Shown: positions 1-8,572 of the stretch, piece after piece | How the letters are laid out: every line of letters starts with the position of its first letter | Position numbering within the stretch: position 1 is the first letter of the stretch | Assembly (NCBI GenBank): GCA_913009315.1 | Contig: CAJVZA010000035.1 | Location: 1 to 19,220, forward strand | Length of the DNA stretch: 19,220 bases | Origin: an uncultured Hippea sp. | Lineage (GTDB): Bacteria > Campylobacterota_A > Desulfurellia > JAADFJ01 | Direction of reading: 5' to 3' | Position numbers and translations under genes: made by a program | Notes under the pieces: model-generated | What the model saw: the letters and a program-made list of their open reading frames with translations, nothing else | Told to the model about the DNA's origin: nothing | Database searches by the model: none

Positions 1-152
1 TGTCTGAGCTTAGGAGCCGTATAAGTAATAACTGTTACAACCTTGCTTATCTTTTATTTTACCTTTCGTAATTGTGAAAAGAAACTGCGAGTTATCTCTT
101 TTTAGCTTTATGAGCCGGTTTTCAGCATATTTCACACAGCGGTGATTTTTTG

Positions 153-180
153 CTTACTTTTTAATCAATCAAAAAGTAAG
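153..180. repeat. AT-rich perfect hairpin
   Basis: CTTACTTTTT at 153-162 is followed, after an 8-base spacer, by its exact reverse complement at 171-180. There is no T tract directly after the stem on either strand, so it is not a classical terminator. It lies in a gene-free, repeat-rich stretch and may be part of a dispersed element. Confidence 0.5.
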
Positions 181-212
181 AAAGAATCTTTAAAGAATAT
201 AAAGCCCAAAGG

Positions 213-313
213 GAAGATAACTCAGGGCAATCTAAAGCAATCTTTTTCCTCGACTTAAGCACCGCTAAGCCTTCGAAAAACAGATCACTTTATCTCGCTC
301 CCGAGTTATCTTC
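213..313. repeat. About 100-bp element bounded by 14-15-bp inverted repeats (MITE-like)
   Basis: GAAGATAACTCAGGG at 213-227 is matched by its reverse complement CCCGAGTTATCTTC at 300-313, with one bulged A. The roughly 70 bp between them hold no ORF. Inverted ends around a short non-coding core suggest a small non-autonomous element or a long hairpin. I see no clear target-site duplication. Confidence 0.45.
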
Positions 314-416
314 TATGGAAGCATCCGGCCATCAGAGTTACCCTTAATTTTCTATACGCTTCATCAGAAGATTTTCTTAACATCTTTTCTCAAATGCGGA
401 ACAGAAGAAAAGAGAA

Positions 417-622
417 CACAGGCAGGATGCCTGTGATACACCGAAGAAGCTGAGATTGCTTCGCTTCGCTCGCAATGACGGAGGGGGAAAATGCTTACGA
501 TGACAGAGAGAAAATATCCAAGGCAATGACTTTTTCTTTCTGTCACTGCGAGGCCGTAGGCCGCGGCAGTCTCAGTATATCATAGGCATCCTGCCTGTGG
601 TGAGATTGCTTCGCACAATGAC
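417..622. repeat. Cluster of dispersed palindromic repeats (HCERSEAIS type)
   Basis: Three related units are visible. TGAGATTGCTTCGC begins one at 451-479, which ends in CGCAATGAC. A diverged inverted copy lies at 541-574. A shortened forward copy lies at 600-622. Two near-palindromic segments built on CACAGGCA and TGCCTGTG flank them at 417-435 and 581-599. On the minus strand the first unit translates to HCERSEAIS, the hallmark of a widespread intergenic palindrome often mis-annotated as protein. I therefore call no gene from about 1 to 700. Confidence 0.65.
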
Positions 623-708
623 ATTTATCAACAAGCTCCAAAGACACGGCCCTCATACCATGTAACTCTTTTGTAGAATAATAGTCTTTTTGGATGTAAC
701 ATAGCGTT

Positions 709-1710
709 ATGATAACTGAACGTACAAAAAAAATTTTTGGAAATATAAGCGGCAAGTTGTGGAACGATTGGCACTGGCAGCTTAAAAACAGAATAACCGA
801 TCCGAAGATAGCCGGAATCGAGGATGATTGTCGCGGTCGATTTGCAGTTACTCCGCATTATTTTAATCTTATCAGGCGTTTTGATCAATCCGATCCGATA
901 TACAGACAGATCGTTCCCATCGATGCAGATTATGCAAGCTATACAAGAAAAGATCCGTTTGATGAAGAATCGCATATGCCTGTAAGCGGTCTCATAGTTA
1001 GATATCCCGATAGAGGATTGGTGGTTACCACGGATTTTTGCTATACTTATTGTCAGTTCTGTACCAGAAAATGGAGATGGGGAAAATCCGGTGAACAAAT
1101 TACTATAAGCAGATTTGAAAAAATTGCCGAATATCTTGAAAATCATTCGCATATAAGAGAGCTGATATTCTCAGGCGGCGATGCCTTGACCTTAAACGAT
1201 GAAACAATTGAGCGGATGCTTTCAATTACCCGATCAATTAAAAGCATAAAGGTTATCAGAATAGCGACAAGGGTGCCTGCATTTATGCCTCAGAGAATTA
1301 CAGAAAATTTATCTTCAATCATAAAAAAGTTTAGCCCTATCTGGATAATGACGCATTTTAACCATCCGAGAGAGCTTACTCATGAAAGTTCAAGAGCAAC
1401 AGCTGCGCTGCGTTTTGCCGGTGTATCCCTGCTGAATCAATCGGTTTTGCTTAAGGGAGTTAATGATAACTATAATACGCTATATGAACTTTTTTCTAAA
1501 CTTCAGGAGTTTGGTATCAAACCTTATTATCTATTCAGCTGTGATCCGGTATATGGGACGGAGAAATTTAAGGTTCCAATAGAACAGGGAATAGAATTTA
1601 TTGAAAGACTTGTAAAAGAGTTGGGAGGTATTGCGATTCCAAGGTATATAGCCGATGTTCCCGGGCGATCAAAATTGCATATAGCGCCGCTGCGACAGAT
1701 AGAGACATAA
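709..1710 (+). CDS. KamA/EpmB-family radical SAM aminomutase (lysine 2,3-aminomutase-like)
   Basis: This 333-residue protein belongs to the lysine 2,3-aminomutase family, which uses S-adenosylmethionine, a [4Fe-4S] cluster and PLP to move an alpha-amino group to the beta carbon. The radical SAM motif CYTYCQFC supplies C111, C115 and C118, followed by the GGDAL motif. DVPGRSK near the C terminus aligns with the PLP-lysine region (Lys322). Two aspartates, in SCDPVYG and ADVPG, align with the residues that hold the epsilon-amino group of lysine in clostridial KamA. The second is not obvious in EpmB, so free lysine is a plausible substrate (inference). The protein lacks the C-terminal extension of the roughly 416-residue clostridial enzymes and is close to EpmB in length. 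No beta-lysine acetyltransferase is adjacent. It stops one base before priA. The ribosome site is weak. Confidence 0.85.
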   Translation: MITERTKKIFGNISGKLWNDWHWQLKNRITDPKIAGIEDDCRGRFAVTPHYFNLIRRFDQSDPIYRQIVPIDADYASYTRKDPFDEESHMPVSGLIVRYPDRGLVVTTDFCYTYCQFCTRKWRWGKSGEQITISRFEKIAEYLENHSHIRELIFSGGDALTLNDETIERMLSITRSIKSIKVIRIATRVPAFMPQRITENLSSIIKKFSPIWIMTHFNHPRELTHESSRATAALRFAGVSLLNQSVLLKGVNDNYNTLYELFSKLQEFGIKPYYLFSCDPVYGTEKFKVPIEQGIEFIERLVKELGGIAIPRYIADVPGRSKLHIAPLRQIET

Positions 1711-1711
1711 A

Positions 1712-3646
1712 ATGGCATTTGTTTCGGTTCTTTTTCCGCTGGCGGTTGATCAGACCTTTACATACTATATTGAAGGTTTTGATGGTAATGATATAGGCAA
1801 GAGAGTTTTGGCTCCATTTGGAAAAAATAATCGTCAGAAAATAGGCATAGCAATCGGAACGGCATCTGAAATAGATAATTATAAAGAGGCAGCCATTCTG
1901 GACAAAAGCCCTGTTCTTAATAAAACATTAATTGATTTACTTGAATTTCTGCATAGCTATTATGGATCAGGTATCGGTATGGCCGTAAAAGGTATGCTTC
2001 CAAAGAGGTTGTTCGAAATCAAAGAACAGATATGCATAGAGGAGCATGACTTTTGTTATCATAAACAGAGCGAGAATCTGCTTTCTACTGAAGAGCAGTA
2101 CTATATTATAAACTCAATCAAAGATGATATTGCGAAACGTTTCAGCAGTAATCTAATTATGGGCGTTACGGGATCAGGAAAGACGGAGATATATCTTCAG
2201 CTTATTGAGCATGCTGTAGAAGCCGGATATGGTGCAATTGTGCTTGTGCCGGAGATTACTCTGACTCCTCAGCTTGAAGAACGATTTGTCTCGCGCTTCG
2301 GTGATATTATTTCTGTTTTTCACAGCAGACTTACACCTTTGCAGAAATTCAACAGATGGCTTAATGTAAGAACCGGAAGAGCGCCCATAGTGCTTGGTGC
2401 CAGATCGGCAATCTTTGTGCCCGCAAAAACAGGAATCATAGTTGTGGATGAAGAGCAGGACAGCTCGTATAAACAATCCGATATGATGCCGCATTATAAC
2501 GGAAGGGATATTGCAATTTTAAGAGCTAAAATGGAAAAAATTCCGGTTGTTTTGGGTTCTGCTACTCCTTCGGTATCAACCTATTATAATGCAAAAACCG
2601 GAAAATTCCGCTTTTTTAAAATTGAAAAGAGAGTAAAAGAAACACCGCTTCCGAAAATTTATCTAGCAGATCTCAACAACTGCAGAACCGGTATTATTTC
2701 GGAGAAACTACTTGCCGCTCTTGAGCAAAAGTCTCAATCGCTTATTCTGGTAAACAGGCGGGGTTTTGCAAAAAATGCGGTTTGCCTTGATTGTGATTCG
2801 CTGATTGAATGCCCCAATTGTTCGGTTACTCTCTGCTATCACAAAAAGGACGGACAGCTGAAATGCCATTGGTGCGGATATAAGCAAAAGATAGATACGG
2901 GATGCAGAAAATGCGGAAGCAGTAATCTGAAATTTATCGGTACCGGCACGGAAAAGGTTGAGGCTTATATAAAAGAAGTTCTTCCCAATAAGGTTATTGA
3001 ACGTTTTGACAGCGATAATACAAAGAAAAAAGGATCATATCAGAAAATTTTGAACAGACTAAGAGACGGCGAGATAGATATCATTATAGGAACTCAGATG
3101 CTTGCAAAAGGACATGATTATCCGGGTATTATGCTTTCGGCAATTTTGTCTTATGAATCGCTTTTGGCCGGTGCAGATTATCTTTCTTCTGAGAATGCCA
3201 TTCAGCTTGCACTTCAGGTTTCAGGCAGGGCAGGCCGGATGAGTCAGGGAAAAAGCATTATACAGACATACAATATTCATAATCCCGACTTTATCGATAT
3301 TATCAGGCATGATTATGTTTCTTTTTGCGAAAAGGAGCTCGTAATCAGAAAAAAGCATCTCTATCCTCCGTTCTCGCACCTTATTAGAATGATTTCTGTA
3401 AATCCTAAACAGATTGAAGGAAAAAGAGACATGCAGTATATTGCTTCATGGTTAAGTGATAGAAATATTGAGTTTCTGGGCCCCTCGGAGTGTCTGATCA
3501 GCAAAATAAGAAACAAATTTAGATTTCACCTTATAATAAAAACAAATAATGTGAAGAGTTCTGTCTGCTTTCTCAGGAATCTGGTGGAAAATAAAAAATT
3601 TGACAGTAGAATAATTATAGATGTTGATGCAATAGATTTTTTTTGA
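1712..3646 (+). CDS. priA: Primosomal protein N', replication-restart helicase PriA
   Basis: PriA recognises abandoned replication forks, unwinds the lagging-strand arm and starts primosome reloading. The 644 residues are shorter than E. coli PriA (about 730) but show the full order: an N-terminal DNA-binding region (FPLAVDQTFTYY), Walker A GVTGSGKTE at 151-159 with K157, a DEEQ box at 246-249 (DEEH in E. coli), and GSATPS. A paired zinc-binding region spans about 358-401, with cysteines at 358, 361, 367, 370, 385, 388, 398 and 401. GTQMLAKGHDYP and QVSGRAGR, the later helicase motifs, follow. The start lies one base after the KamA-like stop, which implies translational coupling. Nothing suggests loss of function. 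Confidence 0.96.
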   Translation: MAFVSVLFPLAVDQTFTYYIEGFDGNDIGKRVLAPFGKNNRQKIGIAIGTASEIDNYKEAAILDKSPVLNKTLIDLLEFLHSYYGSGIGMAVKGMLPKRLFEIKEQICIEEHDFCYHKQSENLLSTEEQYYIINSIKDDIAKRFSSNLIMGVTGSGKTEIYLQLIEHAVEAGYGAIVLVPEITLTPQLEERFVSRFGDIISVFHSRLTPLQKFNRWLNVRTGRAPIVLGARSAIFVPAKTGIIVVDEEQDSSYKQSDMMPHYNGRDIAILRAKMEKIPVVLGSATPSVSTYYNAKTGKFRFFKIEKRVKETPLPKIYLADLNNCRTGIISEKLLAALEQKSQSLILVNRRGFAKNAVCLDCDSLIECPNCSVTLCYHKKDGQLKCHWCGYKQKIDTGCRKCGSSNLKFIGTGTEKVEAYIKEVLPNKVIERFDSDNTKKKGSYQKILNRLRDGEIDIIIGTQMLAKGHDYPGIMLSAILSYESLLAGADYLSSENAIQLALQVSGRAGRMSQGKSIIQTYNIHNPDFIDIIRHDYVSFCEKELVIRKKHLYPPFSHLIRMISVNPKQIEGKRDMQYIASWLSDRNIEFLGPSECLISKIRNKFRFHLIIKTNNVKSSVCFLRNLVENKKFDSRIIIDVDAIDFF

Positions 3647-3661
3647 AATAGAGGTGATAGT

Positions 3662-4153
3662 ATGTATGAGATAATAAAAAGAAGAAGATCGGTAAGGGTC
3701 TTTTTGCCGAATGCAATAAGCAGGGAAGATCTTAACAAGATACTTGATGCCGGAAGACTTGCTCCCTCCGCAAACAATTTACAGCAATGGGAATTTGTCG
3801 TTGTAGATGACAAAGATCTCAGGCTTGCTCTATCTGATCTTTGCCAGTGGGGCAGATTTATCAAAACCGCTCCTGTTACCATAGCGGTTTTTGGTGATAG
3901 ACAGAATTCGAGCACTCCGCTTGATTGTGCTGCTGCGACAGAGAATATGATTATTATGGCCAGTGCTCTTAACATAGCATCATGCTGGGTTGCCGGATAC
4001 AGAAAACCTCACTCCGAATCGATTAGAAAGCTTCTTTCTGTCCCTCGAAATTATGAACTTGTTTCGCTTATTGTACTTGGATATTCGGATGCTGATGTAA
4101 AGATGCCGGACAAGCGTTCCCTCGAATCGGTTACTCATTTTAATAAATTTTGA
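3662..4153 (+). CDS. Nitroreductase-family FMN oxidoreductase
   Basis: A 163-residue protein with the compact nitroreductase fold. The N-terminal RRRSVRVF (7-14) and PSANNLQQW (35-43) match the phosphate- and flavin-contacting segments of the family. The middle [15 protein letters not shown] fits the conserved dimer/FMN region. Such enzymes reduce quinones, nitro compounds or other acceptors with NAD(P)H, and the physiological substrate cannot be read from sequence. AGAGGTGAT just upstream is a good ribosome site. The gene sits between priA and hisF in one tight run, and its stop is five bases before the hisF ATG. Confidence 0.88.
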   Translation: MYEIIKRRRSVRVFLPNAISREDLNKILDAGRLAPSANNLQQWEFVVVDDKDLRLALSDLCQWGRFIKTAPVTIAVFGDRQNSSTPLDCAAATENMIIMASALNIASCWVAGYRKPHSESIRKLLSVPRNYELVSLIVLGYSDADVKMPDKRSLESVTHFNKF

Positions 4154-4158
4154 TATCG

Positions 4159-4914
4159 ATGCTGGCCAAAAGAATTATCCCATGTCTTGATGTTGACAAT
4201 GGAAGAGTTGTAAAAGGGGTTAATTTTGTAAATATCAGGGATGCCGGTGATCCTGTTGAAATAGCAAAACGCTACAATGACGAAGGAGCCGACGAGATTG
4301 TTTTTCTTGATATAACTGCAAGCAGCGACAAAAGAAAAACTATGGTGGATATAGTAGAAAGAACTGCAGATCAAGTGTTCATTCCTCTTACGGTTGGCGG
4401 CGGTATCAGAACTATAGAGGATATCAAAACAATGTTGTCTGCCGGTGCCGATAAGGTGGCAATAAATACTCAGGCGGTTCTTTGCCCCGATTTTGTCAAA
4501 GATGCATCATATAGATTTGGTAATCAGAATATTGTGGTTGCAATCGATGCCAGACGCAGGAATGACGGCGGTGATTTTGAGGTTGTGATATACGGAGGTA
4601 GAAAATCGACCGGCATAGATGCAGTCAGCTGGGCTAAAAGGATGGAATCTTATGGCGCCGGTGAGTTGCTGCTGACAAGCATGGATGCGGATGGAACAAA
4701 TGACGGGTTTGATACCATTTTGACCGGTGCTGTTGCTGATGCCGTAAGAATACCTATTATAGCATCCGGAGGTGCGGGCAGTCCTGAGCATTTTTATGAG
4801 ATTTTAAAAATTGTTGATGCAGCTTTGGCTGCATCGGTATTTCATTACGGCAAATTTTCCATAAGAGATTTAAAAGAATATTTAAAAAAACGAGAGGTTG
4901 TCGTCAGGCTATGA
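4159..4914 (+). CDS. hisF: Imidazole glycerol phosphate synthase cyclase subunit HisF
   Basis: HisF is the (beta/alpha)8-barrel half of IGP synthase. It uses ammonia from the HisH glutaminase to convert PRFAR to imidazole glycerol phosphate and AICAR. With the ATG at 4159 the protein is 251 residues and begins [11 protein letters not shown], exactly as the family does. This places the two catalytic aspartates at D11 and D130 (AIDARR). VGGGIRT and IASGGAG are the phosphate-binding loops. A TTG three codons upstream is possible but would add residues not seen in homologues. No clear Shine-Dalgarno is present, so coupling to the preceding gene is likely. hisH and the other his genes are not in this window. 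The stop overlaps the hisIE start as ATGA. Confidence 0.96.
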   Translation: MLAKRIIPCLDVDNGRVVKGVNFVNIRDAGDPVEIAKRYNDEGADEIVFLDITASSDKRKTMVDIVERTADQVFIPLTVGGGIRTIEDIKTMLSAGADKVAINTQAVLCPDFVKDASYRFGNQNIVVAIDARRRNDGGDFEVVIYGGRKSTGIDAVSWAKRMESYGAGELLLTSMDADGTNDGFDTILTGAVADAVRIPIIASGGAGSPEHFYEILKIVDAALAASVFHYGKFSIRDLKEYLKKREVVVRL

Positions 4915-5573
4915 ATCTGATTGAAAAAGTAAAATTTGATAAAGACGGTCTTGTGCCTGCAATCATTCAGGATGAAAAAACAGGCAAAGTTTTGATGCTT
5001 GCATATATGAATAGTGATTCGCTTAGACTGACTCTTGAAACCGGCTATACTCATTTTTGGTCTCGCAGCAGATCATGCCTGTGGAAAAAGGGAGAAACAT
5101 CGGGACATTTTCAGAAAGTCATTTCTACTTCTTATGATTGCGATTGCGACACGTTGCTGTTTGCAGTCGAGCAAACCGGGTCGGCCTGCCACACCGGTAA
5201 TAAAAGCTGTTTCTACAGAAACGACGGCGAATCAAGGGAGGCAACCTATAATGCAATAAGTGCGCTAAGTGAAACAATTGCCGAGCACTGCACTATGCCG
5301 GGCGAAATTTCGTATACCGCTAAGCTGTTCAAAAAGGGAATCGATACGATATTGAAAAAGGTAGGTGAAGAAGCAACCGAACTGATTGTGGCAGCTAAAG
5401 GAGGCAAAAATAGTGAAATAGTCTATGAGGCGGCTGATTTGATGTATCATATTCTGGTCATGCTTCACTATTCCGGACTGTCATTTTATCAGGTAGAAGC
5501 TGAACTTATAAGACGTTTTAAGCAATCAGGTATAAAAGAAAAACAGTCAAGAGCAATTGACAAATCCAAATAG
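4911..5573 (+). CDS. hisI: Bifunctional phosphoribosyl-AMP cyclohydrolase / phosphoribosyl-ATP pyrophosphatase HisIE
   Basis: This two-domain enzyme carries out steps 2 and 3 of histidine synthesis. The N-terminal HisI domain shows [27 protein letters not shown] and SACHTG, with the cysteines and aspartates that bind zinc and magnesium. The C-terminal HisE domain, from about residue 120, shows the KVGEEATE helix of the all-alpha pyrophosphatases and EAADLMYH. The 220-residue length fits the fused form. The start overlaps the hisF stop by four bases. The -35 box of the next promoter lies inside its last codons. Confidence 0.95.
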   Translation: MNLIEKVKFDKDGLVPAIIQDEKTGKVLMLAYMNSDSLRLTLETGYTHFWSRSRSCLWKKGETSGHFQKVISTSYDCDCDTLLFAVEQTGSACHTGNKSCFYRNDGESREATYNAISALSETIAEHCTMPGEISYTAKLFKKGIDTILKKVGEEATELIVAAKGGKNSEIVYEAADLMYHILVMLHYSGLSFYQVEAELIRRFKQSGIKEKQSRAIDKSK

Positions 5574-5585
5574 TATCATTATAAT
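5557..5585 (+). promoter_or_regulatory. Consensus sigma-70 promoter inside the 3' end of hisIE
   Basis: TTGACA at 5557-5562 and TATAAT at 5580-5585 are separated by exactly 17 bases. Both boxes match the consensus perfectly. The -35 box lies within the last hisIE codons and the -10 box lies after its stop, about 27 bases before the HIT gene. It should give hit-aroQ transcription independent of the upstream his genes. Confidence 0.75.
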
Positions 5586-5611
5586 AGTAGTTAAATTGAT
5601 AGGAGGTTCCT

Positions 5612-5959
5612 ATGCTAAATTGCAATTTTTGCATGATTGTTGATGGTAAATTACCTTCGGAAAGGGTATACGAAGATGATGATTTTATCGCTGTGAAAGA
5701 TATTCATCCAAAAGCTCCGGTACATGTTCTGATAATTCCCAAAAAACATTACGATAGCATTAATGATGTAGGTGAGCATATCGGCGATGTGGATTTAATG
5801 GGTAAGATGATTATTGTAGCTAAAAGATTAGCAAAAAAAGAAGGTATAAGCGCATCCGGATACCGCATGACGATAAACAATGGTGAAGATGCCGGACAAG
5901 AGGTAGATCATATTCATATGCACCTGCTTGGGGGAGAACCTTTAAGGGTTGGATTCTAA
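5612..5959 (+). CDS. HIT-family (HINT-like) purine nucleotide hydrolase
   Basis: The 115-residue protein has the HINT branch layout: an N-terminal CNFCMI pair of cysteines (C4, C7), a central VLIIPKKHY strand, and the histidine triad HIHMHLLGG with H100, H102 and H104. In the family the middle histidine is the nucleophile that cleaves nucleoside phosphoramidates and related AMP conjugates. A strong AGGAGG site precedes the ATG. The last 11 bases overlap aroQ, so the two are probably translated together, though no direct metabolic link is known. Confidence 0.93.
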   Translation: MLNCNFCMIVDGKLPSERVYEDDDFIAVKDIHPKAPVHVLIIPKKHYDSINDVGEHIGDVDLMGKMIIVAKRLAKKEGISASGYRMTINNGEDAGQEVDHIHMHLLGGEPLRVGF

Positions 5960-6398
5960 TAAAAAAGTTTTAGTCATAAACGGCCCCAACATGGATCTTT
6001 TGGGAATTAGAGAACCTGCAGTTTATGGTACTCTTAAATATAAAGATCTTGAAGCATTGCTTGAAAAAGAAGGCGTTCGGCTTGGTTTATCTGTGATCTG
6101 TTTTCAAAGTAATAGTGAATCCGACATCATAAAAAGAATACATGATGCAAAAGCCGAACAGATTCGGTTTATTATAATTAATGCTGCTGCCTTTACGCAT
6201 ACAAGTATAGCTATAAGAGATGCTTTAGCAGGAGTATCGATTCGTTTTATTGAAGTTCACATCTCTAATATATTCAAGAGAGAGAAGTTCAGGCATAAAT
6301 CATATTTAAGTGATATTGCTGATGGTGTGATTGTCGGTTTTGGAATTGACGGATATCTGTTTGCCCTAAAAAAAGCATCACTACCGGGAAATTGTTGA
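5949..6398 (+). CDS. aroQ: Type II 3-dehydroquinate dehydratase AroQ
   Basis: AroQ dehydrates 3-dehydroquinate to 3-dehydroshikimate, step 3 of the shikimate pathway, as a dodecameric flavodoxin-like enzyme. Conserved segments are all present: VINGPNMDLLG (9-19), REPAVYG with the catalytic Tyr26, FQSNSE, NAAAFTHTS (N78 onward), EVHISN with His103, and FRHKSYLSDIADG. The 149 residues match the usual length. The start is a TTG at 5949 inside the end of the HIT gene. No ATG fits the conserved N terminus. GGGGAG about 12 bases upstream can serve as ribosome site. aroK lies further on in the window but in a separate unit. Confidence 0.95.
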   Translation: MDSNKKVLVINGPNMDLLGIREPAVYGTLKYKDLEALLEKEGVRLGLSVICFQSNSESDIIKRIHDAKAEQIRFIIINAAAFTHTSIAIRDALAGVSIRFIEVHISNIFKREKFRHKSYLSDIADGVIVGFGIDGYLFALKKASLPGNC

Positions 6399-6726
6399 GG
6401 TATTTTTAGGGCATCTCTGCTGATTCCGTATATTTCAAATTGAGAGTCCAAATTTGCCTTATTAACTTTACCCCGCACTCGCATACACTACTATTGCCGC
6501 AAAATCCAGATAAGATATGCACTGCTGCATTAGTGTCTCTTTCAGAGACAGGCGAAACCCCTCGTTTTTAAAAACAGGGGAAATTAGGGTTTCCTGCAGT
6601 AACCGGGCCATTAACTGTTAGGGGCTCTATGATTTATCATTTTATTTATTTGATGCGCAAGGTAAATTCGAAGCACAAATGACAGGGATGTTGCCGAATC
6701 TGCAGCAAAAGAAGAGACCGATTCAT
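6399..6726. other. Intergenic region between convergent aroQ and lptG, with hairpins
   Basis: No credible gene is visible. It holds a perfect hairpin TGTCTCTttcAGAGACA at 6534-6550. A longer inverted repeat at 6558-6580 has CCCCT and AGGGG arms around GTTTTTAAAAAC. GAAACCC at 6554-6560 can instead pair with GGGTTTC at 6587-6593, so the two folds exclude each other. No long T tract follows on either strand, so the terminators for the two converging operons are not obvious. Confidence 0.4.
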
Positions 6727-7758
6727 TCAGTCTTCTTCTATTTTCATCAGGGCAAAGAGTAGAAATGTTATATGAGGTGTTGCTGCTCCTATGAGAGGTG
6801 AAATCATAGAAGATTTACCTAAGCCCGCTAAAATCGCATGAAACAAGAAATAGCCTGCTCCGTAAAGCATTCCGACTCCGGTTGCTTTGATGCTGCTTTC
6901 TTCCCGCTTAAACGGTTTTGCTACGATTGATAATGCCAAAATAAACATTATTATCGGCATTGTAAATGAAAATAGTCTGTCAAATATCATAAATTGATAT
7001 CTGGAGTTGCCGATCTTTCTCAGCTTCCAGAGTTCCTTCAGGCTTAGTGTGGAAAATGTTGATGAGTGAAGCAGTATATCCGATATGTTGAAATTCAGAT
7101 TCAAAATCATGATTTTTTTATATTTATAACTTACTCCATTATCAGAATAGGTTCTTATAACTGCGTTATGCAGCGTAGTTTTTTTTCCAAAAAATGCTCT
7201 GTCGGCTTTTATCTCAACAAATTTGCTGCCGTTTTTTTTATATAAAATCGGCATATATGCAGTTTTGTTATTTATATCCAGCGTTTGAGCATTTAATATA
7301 TAATTTTTGCTTTTTGCGAATATTCCGTTTTCATAGCTGCTTGGGTGCTTTATAATATTATTTTCTATAAATTTACTTGCGGTAATTCCTTTTGATACCA
7401 GACTGTCATTAAGCAGGAAAAAAAGGATTGACAAGCTGACTACCGTTACCAATGCCGGGATTGCGATTCTATAGATTGACAGCCCTGTATTAAAAAGAGA
7501 TGTCAGCTGGTTTGTGTCGTTTAATCGTCCGTATGTAATTATTGTTGAGAACAGTATTGAAAACGGCAGTATTATGTAAACAAAAAACGGCAGCTTATAA
7601 AGATAATATTTGACAATGAACAAGCTCTCAACCGGCTCGCTTAAAAAAGAGAGGTGATTGAAAAAATCTACGATATAGAGTATTGAAAGAAATCCGGCAG
7701 TTATAAAAAACAGCGATTTTAAAAAGTCTATCGCTATAAATTTGTCAACTATTTTCAC
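6727..7758 (-). CDS. lptG: LptF/LptG-family lipopolysaccharide export permease (LptG-like)
   Basis: LptF and LptG form the inner-membrane permease of the Lpt machine, which extracts LPS with the LptB ATPase and passes it to LptC/LptA. The 343 residues show the family layout: three N-terminal membrane segments (about 13-34, 53-78 and 95-120), a periplasmic beta-rich domain, then three C-terminal segments starting near FTMPIIMFILALSIVAKPF. MKIVDKFIAIDFLKS and the DFF after helix 1 are closer to LptG than LptF, but the choice is by eye. The start overlaps the kdsA stop by 14 bases. No second family member is in the window. Placement after kdsA fits coordinated LPS synthesis and export. Confidence 0.85.
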   Translation of the reverse strand: MKIVDKFIAIDFLKSLFFITAGFLSILYIVDFFNHLSFLSEPVESLFIVKYYLYKLPFFVYIILPFSILFSTIITYGRLNDTNQLTSLFNTGLSIYRIAIPALVTVVSLSILFFLLNDSLVSKGITASKFIENNIIKHPSSYENGIFAKSKNYILNAQTLDINNKTAYMPILYKKNGSKFVEIKADRAFFGKKTTLHNAVIRTYSDNGVSYKYKKIMILNLNFNISDILLHSSTFSTLSLKELWKLRKIGNSRYQFMIFDRLFSFTMPIIMFILALSIVAKPFKREESSIKATGVGMLYGAGYFLFHAILAGLGKSSMISPLIGAATPHITFLLFALMKIEED

Positions 7759-8572
7759 CGCGAACAGCCTTCCAGATTGATTTTACCGACAATATAATTT
7801 CAGGGAGTCTATCTATCTGAAGCATACTTTCAGCATCTGAGAGGGCAACCGCGGGGTTTTGATGCACTTCAAAGAATAGACCATCGCAATTTAGTGCAGC
7901 TCCAACATTGGCAATATCCGGTATAAATTCAGGATTTCCACCTGAGTGCGTTTGATGTATCGAAGGCTGCTGCAGGCTGTGAGTTACATCTAAGATAACA
8001 GGGTAACCGTTTTTTTTCATTATAGGAATGGAACGGGGGTCAATTACGAGGTTATTGTATCCAAAACAGCTGCCTCTTTCAGTAAGGATAATCTTTTTGT
8101 TTCCGGCTGATTCCACCTTTTTTATCACAGACTTAATATCATTGGGTGCCATAAATTGAGCTTTCTTGATATTTATCGGCTTTCCTGTGGCGGCAGCTGC
8201 GGTAACCAGATCGGTTTGTCTTGAAAGAAACGCGGGTATTTGGATTAAATCGACTATCTCTGAAACCGGTTCGGCTTGCTCGGGCAGATGTATATCGGTT
8301 GTTATCGGTAACGATGTTTCACTTTTTACAGCCTCTAATATCTCCAGTCCTTTTTTCATACCCGGTCCCCTGTAAGATGCTATGGCGCTTCTGTTTGCTT
8401 TGTCAAAAGATGCCTTGAAGATAAAATTGATGGAATATTTCTCCATAAAATCTTTCAGCCTGCGAGCAATATCCAACGCCATTGTTTTGTTTTCAATGAT
8501 GCAAGGTCCGGCAATAATTATAGGTTTCTTGCCAACTTCAATATCCGCAATTTTAATAACTATTTTTGACAT
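7745..8572 (-). CDS. kdsA: 3-deoxy-8-phosphooctulonate synthase KdsA (metal-type)
   Basis: KdsA condenses phosphoenolpyruvate with arabinose 5-phosphate to give Kdo 8-phosphate, the precursor of the inner core sugar of LPS. The 275-residue sequence carries IIAGPCIIE, FKASFDKANRS, YRGPG, TTDIH, QIPAFLSRQTDL, TERGSCFGYNNLV and DVTHSLQ. Cys24 in AGPC, the His of VTHS, the Glu of FEVH and the Asp of LSDAE align with the four metal ligands of the Aquifex enzyme. This should be the metal-dependent class rather than the E. coli type, which has Asn in place of Cys. GAGGG upstream serves as ribosome site. It overlaps recJ by 20 bases and lptG by 14. Confidence 0.96.
   Translation of the reverse strand: MSKIVIKIADIEVGKKPIIIAGPCIIENKTMALDIARRLKDFMEKYSINFIFKASFDKANRSAIASYRGPGMKKGLEILEAVKSETSLPITTDIHLPEQAEPVSEIVDLIQIPAFLSRQTDLVTAAAATGKPINIKKAQFMAPNDIKSVIKKVESAGNKKIILTERGSCFGYNNLVIDPRSIPIMKKNGYPVILDVTHSLQQPSIHQTHSGGNPEFIPDIANVGAALNCDGLFFEVHQNPAVALSDAESMLQIDRLPEIILSVKSIWKAVRGENS

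Noticed and set aside
364-755. Two minus-strand ORFs of 60-70 codons, one containing HCERSEAIS
   Set aside because: They translate the palindromic repeat cluster and run into the KamA-like gene, with no ribosome site. The HCERSEAIS string is a known artefact of this repeat type.
628-1152. 174-codon minus-strand ORF
   Set aside because: It lies antisense to the N-terminal half of the KamA-like radical SAM gene, which has clear motifs. The antisense translation resembles no family.
6541-6620. c-di-GMP-I (GEMM) riboswitch, suggested by GGCGAAACC
   Set aside because: The conserved GACGCAAAGCC and CGGGTCTA-like segments are missing, and no suitable downstream gene lies on that strand.
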